From Psychrosphaera haliotis (GTDB lineage: Bacteria; Pseudomonadota; Gammaproteobacteria; Enterobacterales; Alteromonadaceae): DNA of 64,000 nt. Of this stretch, positions 9,954-17,939 are shown piece by piece. How positions within the stretch are numbered: the first letter of the stretch is position 1; each line of letters begins with the position of its first letter. The position numbers and the translations under genes are program-made. The stretch lies in contig NZ_BAAAFQ010000001.1 of the NCBI RefSeq assembly GCF_039523615.1, forward strand, positions 434,001 through 498,000, read 5' to 3'. Below the pieces are notes generated by a model, which was not told the origin of the DNA, did not search any database, and was given only the letters and a program-made list of their open reading frames with translations.

Positions 9954-10838
9954 ATGATTAAAATAGACCAACTAGAAACCTTTGCTACGGTATTTGAGAC
10001 CGGATCTATAAATGCTGCCGCACAGCAGCTCAGAAGAACTCAGCCAGCAGTTAGTATGACGCTTAAACGCCTAGAAGAATCTATAGGTTTTCAACTCTTT
10101 GATAGAACAAACTATAGACTAAAACCAACAGACAGAGGACATATCTATTATCAAAAAGCTAAGTCTATTTTAGATCAAATGCATCAACTTCAAGACTTAA
10201 GTACAAGTCTTACTGCTTGCATAGAGCATAAAGTTTCTATTGCGATAGAAGATACGGCTAACATTGCTTCAATAATAAATAAGCTTCAACCTGTGCAATC
10301 TTTATTTCCAAACACTGAACTTGTTATAGAAACAGAAAGTAGGCTAAACAGTTTAACAAGATTAGCAAAAGAGGAAGTTCAACTAGCGATTACACCATGG
10401 ATATTTACTTTTGCAAGTGAAGGTGAATTTGAGTCTAAAACAGTAAAAACAATGAGTATGTTTTATTGTATTCATAAAGACTTAGCGGCAACTTTAGGAA
10501 TCACTAAAGAATCCGACGTAACAGAGCAAGTGTTGATGCAATTGCCACAGATTGTTCCAACCGAATTTAGCGTCAAACTTAATCACACTAAAATAATGAA
10601 GCCTATTGGCCGTAGTATAGTTAAAGTAAATAACTTAACCGCAATGCTAGCGGCGTTAAACGCTAAACTTGGTTGGGGTCCAATAACTGATAGTTATTGG
10701 AGTTCTGACATGGAATCTCGTTTTTTTAGATTTCCAATAGATAAAAATTCATCTCCCATAAGCAATGAAATTCGAATTGTCAAAAACAGGTACAAAAGTC
10801 TAGGGCCTGCTGCAAAAAAAATCTGGACGCTAATATAA
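9954..10838 (+). CDS. LysR-family transcriptional regulator
   Basis: 294-residue LysR regulator. The N-terminal winged helix-turn-helix is clear (about residues 3-60; helix region AAAQQLRRTQPAVSMTLKRL), followed by a type 2 periplasmic-binding-like effector domain. It is transcribed divergently from the adaptor/permease operon with a 118-bp shared gap, the classical arrangement for a LysR regulator and its target, so it probably controls that pump. The effector domain is diverged and no ligand can be inferred. The ATG at 9954 aligns with the usual LysR N-terminus. Confidence 0.9.
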   Translation: MIKIDQLETFATVFETGSINAAAQQLRRTQPAVSMTLKRLEESIGFQLFDRTNYRLKPTDRGHIYYQKAKSILDQMHQLQDLSTSLTACIEHKVSIAIEDTANIASIINKLQPVQSLFPNTELVIETESRLNSLTRLAKEEVQLAITPWIFTFASEGEFESKTVKTMSMFYCIHKDLAATLGITKESDVTEQVLMQLPQIVPTEFSVKLNHTKIMKPIGRSIVKVNNLTAMLAALNAKLGWGPITDSYWSSDMESRFFRFPIDKNSSPISNEIRIVKNRYKSLGPAAKKIWTLI

Positions 10839-11165
10839 AAAACACACAAATTGTAAATAAAAGGTTACAATGGCGTATTATTGAGCACCACTTATAACAA
10901 AGAAAACCTGTGGATAACCTGAGGAAAAGCCGTTAACAAGGAGCTTGATAAGTTTTGACTTTTAATAAGGCTGCTGAAAGTGAAAGTAAAAAAAATCCGC
11001 CAGTCCAACTTTAATAAAAAAAATAATTCAGCTAATCTTAATTTCAGTTAGTCAGATATTGATGAATTTGACAAAGTTAAGATTAAGTACACAAGTTTTA
11101 GCGCACGGCTCTTAATGAGCCATTCCCCTCGCCCAGATCAGGAATCGTTCTGGGCTTTTTTTTGC
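10839..11165. other. 327-bp gene-free region with hairpins, possible small RNA
   Basis: No convincing reading frame. It contains a consensus DnaA box (10909-10917, TTATCCACA on the minus strand), a stretch of low complexity A/T, and at its right end a 5-bp hairpin GGCTC/GAGCC (11107-11121) directly before a strong terminator. Two consecutive hairpins ending in a T run resemble the 3' end of a small RNA, but no promoter is convincing. Confidence 0.4.
11131..11163 (+). terminator. rho-independent terminator
   Basis: 7-bp stem GCCCAGA/TCTGGGC (11131-11137 with 11149-11155), 11-base loop, then eight T residues. It would end rightward transcription from the LysR gene or from an unannotated RNA in 10839-11130. 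Confidence 0.8.
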
Positions 11166-11951
11166 CTATAGTTTTGCCGTAGTAAATAAGTCTTTGAAGT
11201 TTTGTGTCGTTTGCTCAGCGACTTCTTCAACCGAAATATTTTTCAATTGCGCTACAAACTCTGCCACATGTTTTACATAGGCTGGCTGGTTCTGTTTACC
11301 TCGGTATGGAACGGGCGCTAGATAAGGTGAATCTGTTTCAATTAACAACCTATCTAAAGGCATTTTTCTCACTACATCCTGAAGCTCAGCTGCGCTTTTA
11401 AACGTGACAATTCCAGAAATTGAAATGTAGAAGTTAAGATCCATTGCTTGCTTGGCCATTTCCCAAGACTCTGTGAAACAATGAAGTACGCCTCTGCATT
11501 TATCGGCGTTTTGCTCTTTCAAGATTGCAATTGTATCTTCTCTAGCATCGCGAGTATGGACAATAATAGGTTTATTTAGTTTGTTTCCAACTTCAATATG
11601 ATGAGCAAACGCCTTTTGTTGGTCAGCAATAGAGTCTTTAGAATAATAATAATCTAAGCCAGTTTCCCCAACGGCAACAACCCTTTGATCTGAAGCTAGC
11701 TCATGTAAGTCCTTTAACGTAAAGTTTTTATCTTCACCAACATGCAATGGATGCACACCGCAAGAGAAAGAAACATTTTTATAATTTTTAGACTTTTCTA
11801 CCATGGCAGGGAACTGATCTAATGAAATAGCAACACACAACATATGCTCCACATTATTTGCTTGAGCGTTTTCAAACAAAGTGCCAAAGTCGATCTTTTC
11901 TTTTTCCAAATCAATTCTGTCTAAATGACAATGTGAATCAACAAATCGCAT
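11166..11951 (-). CDS. TatD-family metal-dependent hydrolase (YcfH-like)
   Basis: 261-residue TatD-family TIM-barrel hydrolase, predicted metal-dependent DNase. The metal-binding HCHLD motif lies at the N-terminus (about residues 6-10), with GETGLDYYY, HTRDAR, HCFTE and ETDSPYLAP following in order, as in E. coli YcfH. The ATG at 11951 is chosen because AGGGG lies 5 bases upstream and it gives the family-typical start MRFVDSHCH; a GTG at 11966 is in frame. In enterobacteria ycfH follows holB, but here it stands alone. A cytosolic role in DNA degradation or repair is known for the family; the exact substrate is not. Confidence 0.93.
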   Translation of the reverse strand: MRFVDSHCHLDRIDLEKEKIDFGTLFENAQANNVEHMLCVAISLDQFPAMVEKSKNYKNVSFSCGVHPLHVGEDKNFTLKDLHELASDQRVVAVGETGLDYYYSKDSIADQQKAFAHHIEVGNKLNKPIIVHTRDAREDTIAILKEQNADKCRGVLHCFTESWEMAKQAMDLNFYISISGIVTFKSAAELQDVVRKMPLDRLLIETDSPYLAPVPYRGKQNQPAYVKHVAEFVAQLKNISVEEVAEQTTQNFKDLFTTAKL

Positions 11952-12085
11952 AACTACCCCTACCAAAATTTTGAACTACAATTATCTAATAAAAGAAGTG
12001 AGAAAAAAAGGCATAACCTTCGTACCTCCTATAACTTTAAGTTATTCCATTAAATTATAAGATTTTAGGATAAATTTGCATTTAC

Positions 12086-12103
12086 ATACCGAACGGTCGG
12101 TAT
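12086..12103. promoter_or_regulatory. palindromic operator-like site upstream of the MlaC-like gene
   Basis: ATACCGA-ACGG-TCGGTAT, a 7-bp inverted repeat 36 bases before the start codon at 12140. The ACCGANNNNTCGGT core resembles operators of TetR-family repressors. No TetR gene is in the window, so the binding protein is unknown. Confidence 0.5.
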
Positions 12104-12139
12104 TACAATCGCATATTCAAAATCTAAGGACATAAAAAC

Positions 12140-12811
12140 ATGCGTATTGTATCAACTACACTCACTACTATCTTTCTTCTGGCTTCATCACTTTCATTTA
12201 CAGCTCAGTCAAAAGACTACAATGCTGAAGAACTCACTTCCAAATATAAAGCCGAAATTGAACAGATAGCACCTGACAGTTCACCTTATGACATTGTTGA
12301 GTCTTTATCTAAAGTTGTTTTTAAGTCAGTTGCGAATGCAAAAGCGCAAGGTGATGAAAAAACAACAAAAGAGCTAATGCAATTAATTGTTAGGCAGCAA
12401 CTATTACCGTTTGTAGATGTACGTTTTGCTGCTTATAAAATTTTAGGGCCGCAACTAAAGCAATCAACAAAAGAAGAGCGTGATTTATTTGTTGATGCGA
12501 TGGAGAGAAACTTAGTAGATACGTATTCATCAGCGTTGGTGCAGTACAATAACCAAGAAGTTAGATATGAGCCTAAAAGAGACGTATCGAATCAAAAAAT
12601 GGTGGCTGTAAGAACTGAATTATTACAGCCAGGCGGTAAACCATTATCGATGATATTTAAGCTACGAAAAAACAGCAAAACGGGTGAGTGGAAGGCTTAC
12701 GACTTAATTGTTGAAGGTATTAGCTTAATTGACTCTAAACGTGCAGAGCTGTCTCAGCCACTACGTAATGACGGTATTGGTCAAGTAGCAGAAACGCTTT
12801 TGGAAGAATAA
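12140..12811 (+). CDS. MlaC/Ttg2D-family phospholipid-binding protein
   Basis: 223-residue periplasmic protein with an N-terminal signal peptide (about residues 1-22) and the MlaC/Ttg2D fold. Signatures include the helical PFVDVRFAAYKILG segment and the beta-sheet half ending in YDLIVEGISLI. In the Mla system MlaC shuttles phospholipids between outer and inner membrane. Here the gene stands alone: no mlaABDEF neighbours are in the window, so it may be an orphan paralogue serving another lipid or hopanoid carrier. AAGGA lies 9 bases before the ATG. The palindrome at 12086-12103 lies just upstream and may control it. Confidence 0.85.
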   Translation: MRIVSTTLTTIFLLASSLSFTAQSKDYNAEELTSKYKAEIEQIAPDSSPYDIVESLSKVVFKSVANAKAQGDEKTTKELMQLIVRQQLLPFVDVRFAAYKILGPQLKQSTKEERDLFVDAMERNLVDTYSSALVQYNNQEVRYEPKRDVSNQKMVAVRTELLQPGGKPLSMIFKLRKNSKTGEWKAYDLIVEGISLIDSKRAELSQPLRNDGIGQVAETLLEE

Positions 12812-12851
12812 CCAAAAGCGTTTCAGGGCTTTTTCCTTAGTTAACAGACCG

Positions 12852-15443
12852 TTAAGCCAATTGTCTAATTAACTCACTAGGTGTAATTTTTAATAAAGAA
12901 CGTGTGCTTAGTGAGCCAACTACCGCAACAAATATGGCGCCAGATAAAGGCCCTATCATCCACAACTCCCAATGCAGTACCCAAGTCATTTTAAAAGAGT
13001 AAGTTTGCAGTAGATATAAACTAAACTCAGCTACCGAAGCCGCAATAAATCCAGAGATAGCACCTAGGCTAATAAACTCGTAGGATATTGCATTTCGAAT
13101 AACACTGCCCTTTGCACCAATTGTTCTGTAAATGACTGTTTCCTTTTTACGTTCATCTAAAGAAGACTGAACTTGTGCCACTAGCACTAAAGTCGCCGCT
13201 ATTACTACTATCAGCAATACAAACTGAATCGCTACCGATACTTGGGCTATTACACTTTGTATTTGCTCAAGCATAGCTGCAACATCGATGATGCTTAACG
13301 TTGGGTAGTCTGCTAACAGTTCGTTTAACCAAAGCTTATCTTCTTTTGCCAAGTAAAAAGACGTGATATAGGTCGCTGGAAAGTCTGCAATAACGTCATC
13401 ACTGAATATCATGTAGAAGTTAGGTTGTAGGCTGTTCCAATCTACTGTTCTTATACTCGTTACAGTTGCCCTAACAGTTTGGGAACCAATTAAAAAGCTA
13501 AGTTCATCGCCTAGCTTTAACTCAAGACGCTCTGCAACTTTAGCTTCCACAGACACTTGCTTTTGCACATCCTGTGGCATCCAAGTACCTTCAATAAGTT
13601 CATTGTTATTAGGGAACTTGTCTGTAAAGGTTAAATTGAGTTCACGTCCAAAGCCGGTTCTGGCTTCTTCTTTGTCCTTGTTTGCTTGTTCTTGTGTTTT
13701 ATTAGCTGTTTCGCTGTTGTCGTCAAACTCACCTTTGCCTTTAAATTTAGCACCATCGTCAGCTTCTTCTGGGCGCTTTTGCTTAAGAACTTCATCATTA
13801 ATTTGAGTCAATCTGCCGCGAATAATTGGATAAAACTGTTCTGGTTGAATTCCTTTTTCACTAAACCTTTGCTCAATTTTCTCAATGTTTTGTTGCGAAA
13901 TATTAATTATAAAATGGTTGGGCGCTCCCTGAGGGATTTGTTCCTGCCACTCTTGTATAATTGAGTTTTTCAGTGAAAACAAAATTAGGACAAGCATAAT
14001 TGCCAGCGTAAACCCGATAACCTGAGATACATTTTCCTTTGAACGTCGTTGCAATGATGCAATCGCAAGTTTAAGAGATGGATTATCAATACGTTTACTC
14101 GCGCTTCTACAGGCTACTAATAAGAGTCTAGAAACTAGGAGGATTAATACGCTTAAAACTAATCCTGCACCTAATACAATGCCAGTGAGTTTAATGTCTT
14201 GGCTGTAAAACCACACCAGTCCAATGGTTGTAGTGGCCATAATAGCCTGTGCGCTTATAGACGATGACACTCCGTCTCCTAAGTTACGGCGTAATACTCT
14301 TAGCGGCGGTACATTAAATAGCTTAAGCAATGCGGGTACGGAAAACATCAGCGCACAAACAAAACCAGTAACAATTGAGACTACAAAAGGACGATATCCA
14401 ATGTCAGGAATGTCTTTAGGAAGGTATTCAGCTAATGAGATCAGAGCGATATTTTGTAAGCCCGAACCAACAACTAAACCAATCAAAATACTAACTACCG
14501 CGATTAAACAAAGTTGCGTTAAATAAATAACCTGCACCTGACGAACACTGGCGCCTAAAGTTTTCATAATGGCAATTGAATCTAAATGACGTTGGCTATA
14601 AAGCCTAGCTGATACCGATATTGCCACAGCCGCTAACAATACACCCAATACTCCGGCAAGCATGAGAAAGCTCTCAGCACGCTCTAATGAGCTAGTAATA
14701 TTAGAGGCACCTTCTTTAACACCTCTAAACTTCTGACTTTCAGAAAGCTGAGGTTTTACCCATGACTCTAGTTCGTCAAGTGCTTGCGGTTCACCAGCGA
14801 ACAGCCCTGCATAAGTAACTCGGCTGCCGGGCTGAATCACTTCAGTTTTAGGAATGTCATTGATGTTCATGATCACCCTAGTGCCCGAGTTAAATACCTG
14901 AAAAGGTGCATCTGGTTCAGCATCGATAATGCCAGATACCGTAAACGTTCCTTCGCCAACATCTATTTGACTCGACTGTCCTAAGGCAAAATACAGTCTT
15001 TTACTGATCCAAACATTCCCTACTTCTGGTCCTTTTGCCTTAAAAATTTCACTTTCCTCATTCAAAGGCTCAATAAACAATTCTCCACGCAGTGGATAGT
15101 TTTGAGTTACCGCTTTTACCACCGCTAGATTCATCTTGTCGCCGGCAAAGGCCATTGATGAGAAATAAATATGCTTATCGGTTCTAATATTCAGGGATTC
15201 AGCGTATTCATAAACTTCTTTTTTTATTTCAGTTGGACTCACTAAGTCCTTGTCTGCTGCTAAAAACTCGGCACTTTTCATCAAAATGGATGCTTGTACT
15301 CTATCCGTTAGACTACTTAACGCCATAACCGATGAAACCGCTAAAACAATAGACAAGGCGATTACTGTGAGCTCTCCGCGACCAAACTCGCGCTTAAAGA
15401 GTCTAAATGACAGCCCAAGCCAGGTTAATAACTTACTTTGCAT
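12852..15443 (-). CDS. ybbP: ABC transporter permease, FtsX-like (YbbP family)
   Basis: 863-residue inner-membrane permease of the YbbP type, with two FtsX/MacB-like domains and about ten predicted membrane helices. The N-terminal TM follows LSIVLAVSS; a cluster of helices lies mid-protein and another at the C-terminus. A lysine/glutamate-rich insert lies near residues 580-620. The start is the ATG at 15443, overlapping the upstream ATPase stop by 11 bases, with AAGG 9 bases upstream; an in-frame ATG further upstream would run deep into the ATPase. In E. coli ybbAP lies divergent from tesA exactly as here. The transported substrate is not established; an extracytoplasmic lipid-related role has been suggested for the family. 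Confidence 0.9.
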   Translation of the reverse strand: MQSKLLTWLGLSFRLFKREFGRGELTVIALSIVLAVSSVMALSSLTDRVQASILMKSAEFLAADKDLVSPTEIKKEVYEYAESLNIRTDKHIYFSSMAFAGDKMNLAVVKAVTQNYPLRGELFIEPLNEESEIFKAKGPEVGNVWISKRLYFALGQSSQIDVGEGTFTVSGIIDAEPDAPFQVFNSGTRVIMNINDIPKTEVIQPGSRVTYAGLFAGEPQALDELESWVKPQLSESQKFRGVKEGASNITSSLERAESFLMLAGVLGVLLAAVAISVSARLYSQRHLDSIAIMKTLGASVRQVQVIYLTQLCLIAVVSILIGLVVGSGLQNIALISLAEYLPKDIPDIGYRPFVVSIVTGFVCALMFSVPALLKLFNVPPLRVLRRNLGDGVSSSISAQAIMATTTIGLVWFYSQDIKLTGIVLGAGLVLSVLILLVSRLLLVACRSASKRIDNPSLKLAIASLQRRSKENVSQVIGFTLAIMLVLILFSLKNSIIQEWQEQIPQGAPNHFIINISQQNIEKIEQRFSEKGIQPEQFYPIIRGRLTQINDEVLKQKRPEEADDGAKFKGKGEFDDNSETANKTQEQANKDKEEARTGFGRELNLTFTDKFPNNNELIEGTWMPQDVQKQVSVEAKVAERLELKLGDELSFLIGSQTVRATVTSIRTVDWNSLQPNFYMIFSDDVIADFPATYITSFYLAKEDKLWLNELLADYPTLSIIDVAAMLEQIQSVIAQVSVAIQFVLLIVVIAATLVLVAQVQSSLDERKKETVIYRTIGAKGSVIRNAISYEFISLGAISGFIAASVAEFSLYLLQTYSFKMTWVLHWELWMIGPLSGAIFVAVVGSLSTRSLLKITPSELIRQLA

Positions 15444-16218
15444 CTTGTTTAGCCTTTTGAATAGGTGTGACATCGGCAAGTTTTGGTTTTGGCACTTCCT
15501 GCAAAGATAAGTGTCCATCTTTAATGATATATGTTTTTTCACAGCGCTTGGCTAATGCCGGGTCGTGAGTCACTAATACTAATGTGGTATTGGCACTTTT
15601 ATTCAACTCAAACAACAGGTCTTCCACTAAATGGCCGTTAACAGAATCTAAGTTCGCAGATGGTTCGTCTGCGAACAATAATTTAGGTTCAGTGATAAAG
15701 GCACGCGCTATTGCAACACGTTGTTGTTCGCCGCCTGACAATTGATTTGGAAAGTGATCTAAACGATGGCTTAACCCCACTTTATCTAACCATTTCTGCG
15801 CGTTTTCTTTCGCTTTTGTTCTAATTTCAATATTATCCGACAGCTCTGCTGGCAGCATTACATTCTCAAGCGCGGTTAAACTCGGCACTAACAAAAACTG
15901 TTGGAAGATAAAGCCGATATCAGAACGTCTTATCGCAGCACGATCTTCTTCGTCTAAAATTTGAATTTGTTTACCGTAGAATTCAATTGCGCCCGTTGTT
16001 GGCAAATCCAGTCCAGCTAAGAGCCCTAAAAGCGTTGATTTACCAGAACCTGAAGCGCCGACAATGGCAACTGACTCACCATGCTCGATTGAAAGTTCAA
16101 TATCACTTATGATAGTGATCTTTTTTTCAGCGTCTGCGTTGTTACTTGAAGAATTAGACAATATAACTGTCTTACTAATATTATTGGCGACTAGCGCTGG
16201 TAAAGCATCTTTATTCAT
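15433..16218 (-). CDS. ybbA: ABC transporter ATP-binding protein (YbbA family)
   Basis: Cytoplasmic ATPase of the LolD/MacB type that powers the YbbP permease. Walker A GASGSGKST, signature LSGGEQQRVAIARAF and Walker B KLLFADEPSANLD are all present, as is the H-loop TLVLVTHD. I use the ATG at 16218; a TTG at 16233 is also in frame. The extra N-terminal segment contains a Ser/Asn-rich stretch (SNSSSNN) not usual for the family. The stop overlaps the permease start, so the two are translationally coupled. Only 23 bases separate its start from the divergent tesA start. Confidence 0.92.
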   Translation of the reverse strand: MNKDALPALVANNISKTVILSNSSSNNADAEKKITIISDIELSIEHGESVAIVGASGSGKSTLLGLLAGLDLPTTGAIEFYGKQIQILDEEDRAAIRRSDIGFIFQQFLLVPSLTALENVMLPAELSDNIEIRTKAKENAQKWLDKVGLSHRLDHFPNQLSGGEQQRVAIARAFITEPKLLFADEPSANLDSVNGHLVEDLLFELNKSANTTLVLVTHDPALAKRCEKTYIIKDGHLSLQEVPKPKLADVTPIQKAKQDAK

Positions 16219-16241
16219 GAAAATAGGATCCAATCAAAGCA

Positions 16242-16901
16242 ATGAATTTATATAGTAAAAGAAACTCGTTAAACAACACAAGCTTCCTATTTGTACTATT
16301 TACGTTACTTTTCACATTTTCGATTGCCTCTCATGCTAAATCGACAAAAGTACTTATGTATGGCGATAGTGTTAGCGCGGGTTACGGGATGAAAACAGAG
16401 CAAAGTTGGCCTTACCTTTTATCGCAAACTTTTGTAACAGAAAACGCAGGAATAAATTTAGTCAATGCGAGTATAAGTGGTGAAACTACTGGAGGTGGCG
16501 TAGCGAGGCTTGCCTCTGTTATGAAAAGACAAGAATTAAACGAAGGCGACTGGGTTATTTTAGAACTTGGTGGCAATGATGGCTTACGCGGCTTTCCTAT
16601 ATCAACACTTAAAACAAATTTACAGTTAATGATTGATCAAGTGAAAAGTCACAATGTAAATGTTGCATTGATGCAAGTGCGAATACCACCAAACTACGGT
16701 AAACGTTATACAACTATGTTTGAGGACGTTTATAAAGACTTAGCGAAAACTAACAGCATTAAACTACTGCCCTTCTTTATGGAGAAAGTAGCTATGAATA
16801 AAAACTACATGATGCCAGACGGTATTCACCCAAATGTTAGTGCGCAAGTAATCATAAGAGATGAAATGAAAGAAGTGATTGAGTCTTTGATCGCCGATTA
16901 A
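16242..16901 (+). CDS. tesA: Arylesterase / acyl-CoA thioesterase I (SGNH hydrolase)
   Basis: 219-residue periplasmic lysophospholipase/thioesterase. A signal peptide covers about residues 1-33 (cleavage after SHA). All SGNH blocks are visible: GDSVSAGYG (nucleophile Ser), the Gly of SGETTGGG, GGNDGLRG (oxyanion Asn) and DGIHPN (Asp and His of the triad). It hydrolyses acyl thioesters and esters. It lies divergent to ybbA-ybbP as in E. coli, an arrangement that suggests a shared lipid-related function. The start ATG at 16242 gives a signal peptide of normal length. Confidence 0.94.
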   Translation: MNLYSKRNSLNNTSFLFVLFTLLFTFSIASHAKSTKVLMYGDSVSAGYGMKTEQSWPYLLSQTFVTENAGINLVNASISGETTGGGVARLASVMKRQELNEGDWVILELGGNDGLRGFPISTLKTNLQLMIDQVKSHNVNVALMQVRIPPNYGKRYTTMFEDVYKDLAKTNSIKLLPFFMEKVAMNKNYMMPDGIHPNVSAQVIIRDEMKEVIESLIAD

Positions 16902-16925
16902 GATTTTTCATTTTTAAACCAAAGA

Positions 16926-16954
16926 AAGCGTCGACTTAGTTTCGGCGTTTTTTT
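16926..16954 (+). terminator. rho-independent terminator after tesA
   Basis: Stem of about 8 bp with one or two G-T pairs (AGCGTCGA with TCGGCGTT, loop CTTAGTT-like) followed by a run of T at 16948-16954. It lies 25 bases after the tesA stop. Confidence 0.65.
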
Positions 16955-16987
16955 ATAGATGACGTATTAAAATGCAATGACAAATAA

Positions 16988-17115
16988 GTTTTGAAGTTTT
17001 GAAGTTTTGAAGTTTTGAAGTTTTGAAGTTTTGAAGTTTTGAAGTTTTGAAGTTTTGAAGTTTTGAAGTTTTGAAGTTTTGAAGTTTTGAAGTTTTGAAG
17101 TTTTGAAGTTTTGAA
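16988..17115. repeat. 16 tandem copies of an 8-bp unit (GTTTTGAA)
   Basis: Sixteen uninterrupted perfect copies of GTTTTGAA (128 bp) between the tesA terminator and the tRNA-Glu array, i.e. downstream of genes on both strands. Since 8 is not a multiple of 3, all frames read the same 8-residue pattern (SKLQNFKT on the minus strand). The apparent open frames here are an artefact of the repeat. Perfect identity implies recent expansion by slippage. Confidence 0.97.
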
Positions 17116-17135
17116 GAAGTATAACATTTAAAAAG

Positions 17136-17211
17136 TGGTACTCCCAAGGGGATTCGAACCCCTGTTACCGCCGTGAAAGGGCGGTGTCCTAGGCCTCTAG
17201 ACGATGGGAGC
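17136..17211 (-). tRNA. tRNA-Glu(TTC)
   Basis: 76-nt cloverleaf with encoded CCA. Anticodon loop CTTTCAC in the stem CCGCC/GGCGG, T-arm GGTTCGAATCC. Leftmost, last-transcribed copy of four identical genes. Confidence 0.97.
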
Positions 17212-17241
17212 ACAGGACTTTTTAACTGTTTTAAATTTAAG

Positions 17242-17317
17242 TGGTACTCCCAAGGGGATTCGAACCCCTGTTACCGCCGTGAAAGGGCGGTGTCCTAGGC
17301 CTCTAGACGATGGGAGC
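17242..17317 (-). tRNA. tRNA-Glu(TTC)
   Basis: Second of four identical 76-nt tRNA-Glu genes; anticodon TTC, CCA encoded. Its upstream spacer differs from the others (CACTAAGACTT rather than CACAGGAC). Confidence 0.97.
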
Positions 17318-17345
17318 ACTAAGACTTAAACTTGTTGTTAATTGA

Positions 17346-17421
17346 TGGTACTCCCAAGGGGATTCGAACCCCTGTTACCGCCGTGAAAGGGCGGTGTCCT
17401 AGGCCTCTAGACGATGGGAGC
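17346..17421 (-). tRNA. tRNA-Glu(TTC)
   Basis: Third identical 76-nt tRNA-Glu gene; anticodon TTC, CCA encoded, 30 bases from its right-hand neighbour. Confidence 0.97.
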
Positions 17422-17451
17422 ACAGGACAATTAACTGTTGATTATAATAAG

Positions 17452-17527
17452 TGGTACTCCCAAGGGGATTCGAACCCCTGTTACCGCCGTGAAAGGGCGG
17501 TGTCCTAGGCCTCTAGACGATGGGAGC
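17452..17527 (-). tRNA. tRNA-Glu(TTC)
   Basis: Fourth identical 76-nt tRNA-Glu gene, second in transcription order after tRNA-Ala; anticodon TTC, CCA encoded. Confidence 0.97.
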
Positions 17528-17563
17528 ACAGGACTTATTAATCTCAATTCTATAATATAATAC

Positions 17564-17639
17564 TGGTGGAGCTAAGCGGGATCGAACCGCTGACCTCTAC
17601 ACTGCCAGTGTAGCGCTCTCCCAGCTGAGCTATAGCCCC
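17564..17639 (-). tRNA. tRNA-Ala(GGC)
   Basis: 76-nt cloverleaf with encoded CCA. Anticodon loop CTGGCAG within the stem CTACA/TGTAG gives anticodon GGC. It is the first gene of the leftward Ala-Glu-Glu-Glu-Glu tRNA operon. Confidence 0.96.
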
Positions 17640-17697
17640 ATATTACAGAACTGGTATCAACTACAGCGTCGACATGTTTGCCTCAACTGCGGGGCGC

Positions 17698-17726
17698 ATT
17701 CTATGCACTCCTCTTATTTTCGTCAA
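17698..17726 (-). promoter_or_regulatory. promoter of the Ala/Glu tRNA operon
   Basis: On the minus strand TTGACG (17721-17726), 17-bp spacer, TAGAAT (17698-17703), then a GC-rich discriminator GCGCCCCGC. The discriminator is typical of stable-RNA promoters under stringent (ppGpp) control. Confidence 0.85.
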
Positions 17727-17810
17727 CCCTTATTTTAATAAAAATAGCTAACTTTAGGTTGTTTGGTCATTTTTTTAACAAGATGGTTAAAAATCAATAA
17801 AAAAGCCGAT

Positions 17811-17837
17811 CAAATGACCGGCTTTTTCTAACTTTAA
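17811..17837 (-). terminator. rho-independent terminator after gltX
   Basis: AAAAGCCG/CGGCTTTT stem (17811-17818 with 29-36 of the same block), extended inward by TCA/TGA past one mismatch, with T tracts on both strands. It ends leftward gltX transcription about 100 bases after its stop and insulates the tRNA promoter. The remaining 17838-17939 is AT-rich with nothing else recognisable. Confidence 0.8.
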
Positions 17838-17939
17838 GGGTTTTTAATATTATCGTTATAGATACGACTATTTGAAATAATCATTAAATTTATAATACTA
17901 AATATATTAATAACCCATATATTGACTAAAAATTAATTA

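Noticed and set aside
10839..11165. Replication origin
   Set aside because: Only one DnaA box, no cluster, no AT-rich unwinding element with repeats, and none of the usual oriC neighbour genes.
16936..17213. Two overlapping open frames over the 8-bp repeat and the first tRNA-Glu
   Set aside because: They exist only because the 8-bp unit has no stop codon in that orientation; the protein is a pure SKLQNFKT-type repeat and overlaps a tRNA gene.
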